From Pegea sp. RAD2-039 (lineage: Eukaryota; Chordata; Thaliacea; Salpida; Salpidae), in contig JAQGEQ010000192.1 of assembly GCA_034620365.1 (NCBI GenBank), positions 3,715,001-3,779,000 on the forward strand: a DNA stretch of 64,000 nucleotides, given 5' to 3'. Positions 54,343 to 64,000 of the stretch are shown here, in pieces. Both the position numbers and the translations under genes were made by a program. The notes under the pieces were generated by a model, which had not been told where the DNA came from, searched no databases, and saw only the letters and a list, made by a program, of their open reading frames with translations. How positions within the stretch are numbered: the stretch's first letter is position 1; the number at the start of each line of letters is the position of its first letter.

Positions 54343-54511
54343 CTATTAAAGCAATAGAAATTAGAACCCACCGACACTTGACTTAATCTAATTATAGGTC
54401 TTACAAAATATTTTACAAACTATCTGAATTTGGATAATATAAAGATTTAAAAGTATTTGGTTTGTCTTAATGTATATTAAAACATAAAAACTATTTTTCT
54501 ATGTCTTTGCC

Positions 54512-54586
54512 AGTAAGCATGCTAGATGTATGTATTAGTAAGCGTGTTAGATGTATGTATTAGTAAGCGTGTTAGAAGGATGTATT
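54512..54586. repeat. 25-bp minisatellite, three units plus a partial
   Basis: Three consecutive 25-bp units at 54512-54536, 54537-54561 and 54562-54586, each beginning agtaagc and ending atgtatt. A partial or shifted fourth begins agtagcgatg. Units differ by only one to three bases. It lies just past the stop of gene F, so it is probably in its 3' UTR. Confidence 0.85.
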
Positions 54587-54620
54587 AGTAGCGATGTATA
54601 ATTTTGATGAGCGTTGACAT

Positions 54621-57600
54621 TCAACCAACCGTAGTTTTAATTATAGAATGAATGGCACTAGATGAAACAGTACCAAACGCAAGTTTTTTGTTTGATTCAA
54701 GACCAGAACTATTTTTCTGATTGATCGCTAAAATAATGTTCCCAGCAAGGGTCCTTTTAGAAATCAAAACATAATTTACTTTTGAAGCTTAGAAAGAAAT
54801 TCTAATAATTTAAGTTTGAGATATTTAAAATAAAGCTTACAAAAAAAATACTACTTTGTAAATTAAAAAATTAATACAAATTTTTGTAAAATTTAAGAAC
54901 TTAATTACCTTCTGTTGCGACCCAAAAAAGCAAATTTGTAACACGCAACAATTTTTTTACGAAAATTGCGACTAGAAAGTGAGTACAGGAGTGGGTTTAT
55001 TGCACTGTTTGAATAAGCCAAAATCATAAAAACTACGTTCAAAATATCACAGTAACTGATAGATTTCACCTGAGAATACAAGTTAAAAAAATTACTTCTA
55101 AAATTTTATATATTTTTTACATAAAATACTTTAAAACGTTTTCACTAAATAACATTTAGTTCGTTTAATTTCTTAAATGGACCGCGAACATTGTAAGTGA
55201 AAGAAGCATAATTAGATTAACCTAGAAATCATGAAAAAGAAACTATCTAATTTTTGTAAAATAACTTTCAGTTATCAAAATCAAGTTAATGTTTTCTTAC
55301 TTTGAATCCTGGGGGTAATAATAATATTTTCAATACTAAATATGGACTCCAAGATAGTAGAAAAGCACTTACTAAAACTGCAACTACTACAACAGCTTGA
55401 CTTGAAGAAGCTAAAAGGTATTAGTTTTTTTTTAATTGTCATACAAATTATAAACGCTCAAAATTAAAACTAAGTAAATTGGTAATAAGTGTTGGACATA
55501 AAATTTAATTTAGTTTATTAATATAGTTTTATCATTTTAAAATATCTTGTAATCGCAAAGCTAACTCAAATAAGTTGATAGTAGTTGCTTGTAATAAATT
55601 ATTCAATTATACTCACATTGATTTTGTTGGATTCGCCTGACTCTGCTAGAAGCAGTGTGTAAAATAGCACTATAAGAGGCAACTATCATGATTACAGGCC
55701 CAATGTAAAATCCAATGAAGTTAAATACTTCATAAGCATAGTAAGAGCTAGAATCAGAGTGCAGAATATCATAACATCTTTCCTCGTCTGAAATATTATT
55801 TCTATATAGTGGTTGATAGTCCTCATAGTAACTTTCATTCAAATATTTGAGCTGTTCCTCAATTTCCGGCTCCTCTGTGATCATCCTTATCGCGCCAGGA
55901 AAATAAACGGTACATTTGCTAAATTCGTTACTTGTATCTAATCGCGCAAACACAAAGAAAGGAGCTGCCATGGCTATACTAATAAGCCAGACCAGGACAC
56001 ATATTCGAATAGTATTTTTACGAGTTCGATAAACACGGGTTTCAATCAAATATACGGTGGCAAGCAATCTATCCAAACTCATAACAGTCAGAAACAAGAT
56101 TGAAGCATGGTAATTGAGATGATCCATAACTGGAAGAAAGAGTTAAATTAAAAGTTGTTGCTATTAATTATTGATAAATTAACTATGCAGCTATTTAGCT
56201 AAAATGGAATTCTATTTGCGACAAGCATCATTTTAACCAAGATATACATTTTTCAAGTAAGTAGATCAACAAATTATCAAAGAAAAGTTTCAATTTCTTT
56301 AATTGGTTGTCATAAAAATCTCTTTTTCTGGAGTTGTTTTTCTTAGTACTTTCATTGTTGAAACAAAATTATCTTTAAATGTCAAACTTCAGTTATCTTT
56401 TCTAAATGCCAAACTCCTTATTTTTCTACATCTCTTATAGCTATTTTGTAAATTTATTTTGTATTCAGATAAAGGTATCGACAAACATATAGTTCTTTCA
56501 AAAATCGATATATCTTTTTTACTTGATTTAAAAGAAACGTTTCTTGCCTTGAGCCTTGTTGACTATCACTATTATCATCAAAGAATCGTATTAACAGAAT
56601 CAATTATTTTATCCTTTTCTAAAAAGGTTGGCTTAAAGTATAAATAATTAATCAAAATTAGCTAAAAGAAAATATGTTTCAAACCTAGGAATACAATTTA
56701 CAAATACTAATTTTTCAAATGATTATATAGCCAATATTTATAAAATTATTTTCATGGGTTTTTCGAAAAATATGGGCCAAAAACTGTAAAAATAGCTTCA
56801 ATAAGAATAATAGAAGAAATATATTAGAAATGGTTATGTGCTGGTGGTATTCCCTCTGTTTTTTACTTTTTGAAACATAAAAGTTGGGTTCTTGGATTTA
56901 TTGGTTTTACTTTACAGTAAAAAGTCATATTGTAGTTTTTTAGAATTCAGTAAACAACCAAAGTGGTTTATTTTATTAATTCTTATTTTGTTGCAACGTA
57001 TCACCTAACGACTCGATTTAAATTTTGTTTAAAGTTCAAAGCCTTTTTAAAGACTGAAAAACTCTTAAATGTGAGTAAACCTGCCCTTTTAGCTTAACTT
57101 AAATTATTTCTATTTAAATTCAACTTCTCCAAACAATAGAATGATGTTTTTCGTATAATAAAAGTATGTATAAAATAAAAAATATACTGGCTGAATGTTT
57201 ACTGTTTTTGTAATAACAAGTTCCAACAGAAACCAAAACTAACCGGTTGTTAACTTGCACATGAATTGTCCATACCACCAACCACGTGCTCCCTTTATGA
57301 TAGGCATAAACATTGGCATGATTATCAAAAACATCAAGTCAGCAACAGCCAAATTGACAACTAGAATTTGTGGAACACTTCTATTAGCACGATTTCGTTC
57401 CCAAATGCATATCACAATAATAACCAGCAAATTGGAAAGAGTTCCGATAACTGTTCAAACAAAAAGCTTTGATAATAGTTCAGTGACGCTTTTATGTATT
57501 ATTTTTAAAACTCAGTTGGAATCAACTGTAAAATCATTTGTTTTTTTTTTCAGTTGGCCTATTCAGCATGTTTCTCTAAAAGCCGCTTTCTGATCTTTTT

Positions 57601-58126
57601 GGTTTAATTGGCATTACACCTCGTTTTAGCAGTTCTCAAGAGAGCTTGCAGTTTCAATTTACTATTTTATCATTGAAATAAGCATTAGCAAATATCTTTA
57701 ATAAACTAAACTGTAATGTTATATATTAACATTATTTTTAGAACTTGAAGAGCTGTTAAAACTGCTTATAAATGTTTAATGACTTAGAGAAAAATTGAAT
57801 ATTCTTGAATTTTTAATTTGCTAGAAATATTCCGTCTTTGAAATGTGTTTTGATTAACTGGAAATATAAATTTCAGTATAGATGAAGATCAAATCTTATA
57901 AAGATATTAGCTTAAAAAAGCTGTAAAAGCTGCCTGATGCGAAATGAAAATTATTTGTAATTACTAACGATGCAATTACAATCATATACTTTTAATAGAG
58001 ACGGGCTAAAACCATAATTTTGTTATGTCTTATAGATATTTAGCTAAACTTACCAAAAATTATAGGATATAGAATATTCTGAATTTTGTCAAGATTGATA
58101 TTTATATCATCAATTTCCAACATCAT
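54621..58126 (-). CDS. Gene F: class A peptide GPCR (somatostatin/galanin/MCH-like), complete
   Basis: Six exons: 58126-58054, 57450-57244, 56129-55617, 55410-55301, 55069-54909 and 54753-54621; 1197 nt, 398 residues, stop TGA. TM1 IGTLSNLLVIIVICIW; TM2 VVNLAVADLMFLIIMP; WWYGQFMCKLTT with the TM3 cysteine; LTVMSLDRLLATVYL at the TM3 end; TM4 CVLVWLISIAMAAPFFVFA; a long acidic second loop with a cysteine (EERCYDIL); TM5 FIGFYIGPVIMIVASYSAIL; TM6 AFLLSWSPYLVLKILL; TM7 AYSNSAINPLLYSL with an intact NPxxY. The tail is Ser-rich. Intracellular loop 2 (RVYRTRKN) matches gene E (RVYRTRRN). Exons 4 and 5 have exactly the lengths (110 and 161 nt) and phases of their gene E counterparts; exon 3 equals two gene E exons joined. 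A neuropeptide ligand is inferred from the family. The ATG at 58126 is followed by a second in-frame ATG; either may be used. Confidence 0.9.
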
Positions 58127-60116
58127 CGTTGTAAAATTAATTAATTGTAATGAAATTAGGCTCTGCAAACAAAGTTAACAAAATTTTTTGACTTTGACTA
58201 AAATTAGTTAACAAATTATTAATCGATTTAATAATCGAAAGAAAAAGAAAAGAATTGTGAAAAACATTTCACATCTTGTTAGTATGTGAAAAAACTAAAT
58301 TAACTTAGCTTTTAATTTAAAAAGTATTTCTAATTGTTTTCATGGTTTACTAGTAGATAATTATATTTCCTAGTATAGTTTTTAAAGATATATTTCTTAT
58401 TAAGGTCAAATTAAAAAAGATTGTAAAATGATAAACCTAAAATACTAAGCTTCAAAAATAAAAACATAAACAAATTCTAATTCATTTGAGCTGTTTCAAA
58501 AGCTGGTGAAGCTTCTTTCTAGAGAAAAATATTCTAAAAACAAATAATGTTTTAGAAATATTATAATCGATCAAACTGAAAGTAATTTCTAATATTTAAT
58601 GACCATCATAAGGTGCTTGTCAGTAAGCGCGTAAAAACTAAACTTTCTATGTAATTTTTGTATGTAGCGTAAAAATATCTATGCTGAGATCCTTTTTCTT
58701 TTTCATCCGTTTGGTAAATATGTAGGAAATGACGATGTTATCTTATTCAAAAAATTAATGTTTATAAAATCTTGTGAATTTATTTATCTTATTTTTTCAC
58801 AAAAAGAAATCTATAGATCAAACAACAACAAAGAGAAAAGACTATGATATTTACGAGACTACATTTCAGTTCATTCGTTATTTATTAATACAAAGCAATC
58901 TAATTCATACTAGAAAGTTGACCTACGTACAACATACTAATCTTTAGTTTGAGTTTCAAAGTAAACATAATATATTGCGATGATTATATGAAACAAATTT
59001 ATTTTCGAGAAAAAATGTTCACAGCTATCTAGAACTTTCTCATACTTTTTATGAGCTTGGTTGAATACCAAAAAAAAAAACTTTGATCTGAAAAATGGAC
59101 TTCAATTTAAGTTTACAAGTTCTATCTAAATATTTCTCATACAACATCACTTCTTGTTTAAAATACTCTTGTTTAAAGTTGTTACCAAGTCTTACAAACT
59201 GAAAATACAGAAAAGAAATATTTTTAATGTTATAAATGATTAGTCACAAACTCTGTTTTTACCCTAAAATAAATTTATTTATATATGTCACTAAACATGA
59301 ATCAATAAACATACATAAAAAAAGTATTTTGCTATGTTTATGAAAATCATACATAATAAAGTAAGAAAACATCTGCGTTTAATAAATCTTTTTTTTATTA
59401 TTAAAAATCTACACATAAGGAGCTATTTGTTTAGAAAAAAATATATTTCTCGATATGCTCCTTAATTATCAATAAAAACTAAGCTAAACTGATAAAACAT
59501 TAATTAACAAATATACATTATATGTACAAAACCTTTTCTCTAAAGAATATTTCCCTAGCTTTTGAAATCACCTAGCAATAAACTAAAATAATTTCTAAGA
59601 TGAAAGTTTCTTATAAATTCTAGCTGATCAAGGTAAACAAGAATGTCTGATATAAAAACTTGATTTGTTCAAATTTTCGTAGAACAGCAACAAATTTTTT
59701 TTCAAGAGAAAAAAGATAAAATTAGGTAAAAAATTCCAAGTATGTAATAATTAAGATTACAATTAATTTGGTTTTTAAGGCGTTGGATAAAGTAATATTT
59801 AAAATAAAATTTGTTCAGCAAGTTTGACTGATTTTTCACTTTGGTTTGTCCAAGTTCTTAGAAAAAAAGCAATAATATGTAAGCATAACTTTTATATATC
59901 TAAGAACGAATAAAACGAGGTAAAATATGAAAACAATATGAATAATTATGCTCCAGTAACATTAAAAAGAATGTTGATGTTTCTTTTTAAGTAATTTGAA
60001 AGCTTGTTCTAATAATTAATGTTGTTAAAGTATTTTTAGACACTATACTATTAATCTTATACTATATGTAAATTTTTACTTATCTTATTTAATGTATGGC
60101 TGCAAATGATAAATTA
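58127..60116. other. Intergenic, A+T-rich, nothing recognised
   Basis: This is the region upstream of receptor gene F, which must contain its promoter. No motif, exon or repeat was recognised. Confidence 0.5.
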
Positions 60117-60489
60117 AACACTTTTACAGCGAACATAACATATATGCCCATCTACCACGCCTACTGTTGTGAGTTTGAGCCCAGATGAACACATATTTCC
60201 AACAAATAAAAGTTCATAATAAACGGGGTAGAAGGGCCTTGTTAGTCTGGTAAATGACAACTTTTCTGGGAGACACAAAACTTCGAACTTAACACCGCAG
60301 TTGGAGCCTTGCAGGCAGTTCGTAACTTTCGTTCAGGCCGCTCCTGTGATGTCAGCTTGGAGTAGCTGCATTAGTCCGTCTGTTCCGTTACATACCTTGT
60401 TGGCGTGGAGAGTGCAACAATTGGATCTTTATATTTTCTACCCGGGCATAAAGCATAGCGGCTTTTGGCCGAAACAGCCGATACTACTT
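60117..60489 (+). mobile_element. Second, older copy of the same tRNA-derived SINE
   Basis: It aligns with the copy at 53947-54342 along its length in the same orientation. Shared blocks include ttgttagtctg, gtagctgcat, tccgtctgttcc (tccatctgttcc in copy 1), cataccttgttggcgtgga, caacaattggat and gatactact. The tRNA head is strongly eroded (gtttgagccc in place of ggttcgagccc) and part of the body is missing, so this copy is older or belongs to another subfamily. No clear target duplication was found. Boundaries are approximate. The frames at 60301-60501 (plus) and 60371-60610 (minus) lie in its body and are not genes. Confidence 0.8.
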
Positions 60490-60789
60490 CCTTTCTTATG
60501 AAACAATTATTTGATAACCAAAAACTTCTTTCATTAAGAAGGTAAATAATTGAAGAATAGTAAATAATTAAAAACTTCCCATATAATAGAACAGATAGAT
60601 TGTTCAACAAAATAAAAATGATTTTTTTAGGTTTATGATTTCAAGGTCAGTGATAATTTTTCATTTATAATATTTGATTTTTCGGTTTGAAGAGTAATTT
60701 CTGTAAAATAGTTGTCTTTTGTAAAAATCCTTTGAAAGTTTAGGTCATCACTATTAGGGAAATTTACAGATAGACTAAATTAAACCATA

Positions 60790-62110
60790 AGAAATGATAA
60801 ACTGGTTGCAGGTGGAAGAGATGAAAGAATTGACTGATCAGAGTAACAACTTGTTAAATCCTGAGGTGTTACAGAACAAAAGATCCAAAATGGAACTTCA
60901 AGAGCGAATAATTTCATGAATATACAGAGTTGGAGAGTTATTTGTAAAATTAAGAAAGAGATTATTAGCAGAGTCCTTTAAATATAGGGCGATAATCCAA
61001 TTTATGCTAGGAAGCTTAAAATATCCTGACAAGTAAAAGGTATTACCACTATGCATGGTATGTCTAATAATATTGCAGATACCAGATTGTATTTACCTAT
61101 TTGAGAAGTTTAAGGAAACAAATACAACAGAATTGGATTTATATTTCAAGTTGAAAAAATTGATATACATTCATTTATATCTTTGAAAAATAGGAACAAT
61201 TCAGATTAGTATGAGCCTGTTGAGCTTTCAAGTCGCTATATATAGTAAGAAAACAGCCCCTCATTTACTGTCAATACGATTATGTGTAATAATAGCATAA
61301 CTAGAGGTCATGCAACTGTGTTCGAATATTTATCAGACAACCAGCACTCAATAAGCTTATTTTGTTGGAGATAATAAAACGCAATTTCTAACTTTTTTTC
61401 CATTTTCTGATGTTATATTAGTTAATTGAAAAATTATGGGTTGATATTGTTGGTGGTAGAAATGCTAGTATCGACCCCAAGGAAGTTAGGTGTTGACATG
61501 AAAGGGCTGAAGCTGAAACGACCGAGTCATTGATAATGTAAAATTCATCACCACTCCTACTCACTCTACCTCCTACTCACTTATATCTCACCATAAATAT
61601 TCCTTTGTGAAGCTCTTACTGTTCTTTGGATATATTCGGCTGGTTTGATCAAAGCAATCAATATTGAGGCTTATAAAGTTTCATGATTTTTGAGGAGATG
61701 ACCTTCAAGCTGTTCTTCATTGAGAAAATGTATTTAATCCGTTCAGTTTGTATCTCAGTTGCTGTTTCAAGTTACGTCAGCATATGAGAATGTTTCATAT
61801 TTTTCACTAATTAAAACATATGAGACTTGATATTGAGTCTTCATCTCATATCATTTTTTCCTTAGAAACGTCGAACTTTTTAACTAAGTTTTTAATCTCA
61901 GTTTGAACTTTGGTTGCTGACAAACGGCACGATTTAATGATCTTTTTACTATCTGTACATAAATATGTAGAAGACCGAGAGAGATCAAATTTTCTTTTTG
62001 GTATTAGTTACCTTACATAAAAAGTAAAAAAGACCCCTACACATTTGATATATTCTAAAGTTTCACATTGTACACTACAAGTGATAGCCACTGCATTAGT
62101 TTTTCCCCTT
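60790..62110. other. Decayed coding-like stretch, family unknown
   Basis: Interrupted frames with protein-like composition occur on both strands, richer in G+C than the surroundings. On the plus strand, about 60800-61030 reads like a helical, charged protein (KELTDQSNNLLNPEVLQNKR and LFVKLRKRLLAESFKYRAII). On the minus strand, about 61850-62100 gives a helix-turn-helix-like stretch (KKIIKSCRLSATKVQTEI) loosely reminiscent of Tc1-like transposase N-termini. Neither is convincing alone. The region is probably an old inactive insertion or pseudogene; no terminal repeats were seen. Confidence 0.3.
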
Positions 62111-63526
62111 AATAAATCAATTTCAGAATTTGTTTTCAATTTATTTTATTTTTAGCTGGAATCTCGATGGTTAATCAATAAGTAATTAAATACTATTTCT
62201 ATCTTTCCTGTTTTTCCACGCATACATTACATTAGATCTAATTTTCTAATAATATTAAAAATAAAAAGAATATCTCAGACATACAGGAATAACTCTTGAA
62301 GTTTTTTCCTATTTGAAGGTATATAGCTTTAACAAATCATTCAAGCAACTGAACAACATTTTTTTTGCAAAATGTAAAGCTCTTGTGGGAATTTACCAGA
62401 GGATCATGAAACTAGTTTGTAAAACAAATCAGTAGTAACAGGGACATTAATCTTTGTGCAATTTAAGCTTTCCTAAAAATAAAATATAATATAGATAATG
62501 ATATCTGATTTAATTCAATTTTAATTTTAATCCTAAATTTAACCATTGACTTATACAGATAGCGAATTTATTTCAATGAGTAAAAAAATTATTATTTATT
62601 TTTATAAATTTGGAACAACAACAAGGAAATGAAATCATCATTAAAGATAAATCCATCTCAGTAAGTAAGAAATATATATACAAAAGTAAAAAGTTTTTTT
62701 TTTCAAAATAGTGTTTTCTATAGAAGTAAGATTCAAAGTTAGATAATCAATATTATAATCAATTTTTTAAGTGGCATATTTTCGATAGGATAATTCCTTT
62801 TTTCATTATAACCATCATACACTATCTGTATAAATATTGCGTTTAATCAATTTACAGATTATACAGAAAATTAGTTGGCACACTCTACTAATTTAATATT
62901 CCACAAAACATTCATGCTTTCAAAGATAGCTTCTTCATTTACTTGAAAAATCTCTCTTCTTTAAAAACAAAAGGGCATTAAGAACGTTCATTGATTTCTC
63001 ACAAATACATTCAATAATTCAATTTATTTTTTAATTCTCGAATTTTACTAATTACTAGTTTTGCTAGTAATGGTACTATAGTTAATTACACCGTCTAAAG
63101 TTTAAATTATTTTAAAAATACAGTAGTAGAAGTTTGTGAAAATGGTTATCTAGTTTTTTTATGAAACTAATTCATACAACAAACTATCTGGTCATTTGTA
63201 AGAAAGTAAAATTAAACGATAGAATCCCACAAAAAATATCGATAAGAAAGTGTAAAAGACTATAGTTTTAAATTTAGGTAAAGATTAGTTTACTAAATTA
63301 TTAACAGCTTTTTATTTGAAGTGATTTAAAATTAAAGACTGTTTAGGAATCTAACAGAAGTTTTACAAAAACATTAAGTTTTTCATAGTAGACAAAACAA
63401 TTCTTAACAAAATAAGGCACTGGGATATTTTCAAGGCATTGAAGTTTTAAATTTTCAGTTATCAATTTCACAAGTAGGGAAACTGTATTAGTTTATGGGT
63501 AAGATTGATTTTTAAAGTTCACTTAC
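62111..63526. other. Intergenic or intronic, A+T-rich, nothing recognised
   Basis: No supported exon or repeat. If the exon at 63527-63593 belongs to a multi-exon minus-strand gene, this would be intron, but I found no next exon. The last 400 bp of the window (63594-64000) are equally plain. Confidence 0.4.
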
Positions 63527-63593
63527 ATTCAAACCCAACTGAGATTTACTCTTCTTGTTTTGTAGCAAAGTCATAAATTCACCTTTCAAGTAC
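63527..63593 (-). CDS. Single exon of an unidentified minus-strand gene
   Basis: A 67-nt open segment is bounded by a strong acceptor (TTCTGCAG) and a consensus donor (AAT|GTAAGT). It starts in phase 2, ends in phase 0, and encodes 22 residues (YLKGEFMTLLQNKKSKSQLG and two more). The composition looks coding and the splice sites are among the best in the window. No family is recognised. The 5' part would lie beyond the right edge. Confidence 0.4.
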
Positions 63594-64000
63594 CTGCAGA
63601 ATTTGTTGGAAATAGTGCAAAAATAAATTTAGCCAATTTATTGTTTTAATTTGTGCCACTATTAAACCAAAAGGTTTCTTTGGCTCATGATAAATATGTT
63701 TTATTGGAAGTTTACAATTAATAATCTGTATTTAAATATAACTAGCAATAATTCTTTTCTAACTGTATGTGATAAAGCAATTTTTATTCTTACCCTAAAA
63801 CATATTGTTTTCTAAATCATATTTTAATTTACTTTTAATATTAATTGTATTCATACAGATATACCACCAATTTTTATAGATTACTTTACAAATTTACATA
63901 ATTGAAATACTAAAATAAAGGATAATAAAAATCTTGATTAAAAATATGTCACGGTTAAGTAAAAATAAAAGGATCTTCATTTAGCTGTGTTTTTGTAAAA

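Noticed and set aside
57255-57593. 112-codon plus-strand frame
   Set aside because: It is antisense to the TM1-TM2 exon of receptor gene F and runs into its intron.
60301-60610. Overlapping plus and minus frames of 66 and 79 codons
   Set aside because: Both fall in or across the older SINE copy and have no protein similarity.

Overview
This is a strongly A+T-rich stretch of animal nuclear DNA. Genes are split into many short exons by A+T-rich introns with GT..AG ends, tails carry AATAAA signals, and a tRNA-derived SINE is present. The genes are metazoan: secreted vWA/fibronectin-III proteins and rhodopsin-class peptide receptors. An invertebrate, perhaps a flatworm or another lophotrochozoan, fits best, but the species cannot be fixed from the sequence. 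All convincing genes lie on the minus strand. I built the models by hand from splice sites, reading-phase continuity and domain order; exon lengths and phases were checked against each other.

1-44 kb is a tandem cluster of secreted vWA/FN3 genes. Gene A (start at 5675, running off the left edge) and gene D (34184 to 20786, complete, 1183 residues, 3 vWA and 5 FN3 domains) share the same architecture and the same phases over their first ten introns, so they are duplicates. About 4 kb upstream of each signal-peptide exon lies an orphan FN3 module on the same strand (9127-10280 with its own signal peptide; 38469-38886 without one). Each ends in the phase needed to splice into the second exon of the neighbouring gene. 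Gene C (17944 to 14396, 384 residues) is a shorter secreted protein with one degenerate vWA domain. Nearly all these vWA domains have lost metal-site (MIDAS) residues, so they probably act as interaction or matrix modules. A small unrecognised three-exon gene is proposed at 44176 to 43151, and an isolated exon-like segment at 40056-40169.

44.6-58.2 kb holds two related class A G-protein-coupled receptors on the minus strand (448 and 398 residues), resembling the somatostatin/galanin/MCH/allatostatin-C receptor group. They share intron positions and two exons of identical length. One has an altered NPxxY motif and an extra intron.

53.9-64 kb is repeat-rich: two copies of a tRNA-Val-like SINE with a long unique body (one with a perfect 9-bp target duplication), a 25-bp minisatellite, a decayed coding-like stretch of unknown origin, and one exon of a further minus-strand gene near the right edge. 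The remaining intergenic DNA is featureless A+T-rich sequence as far as I can see.
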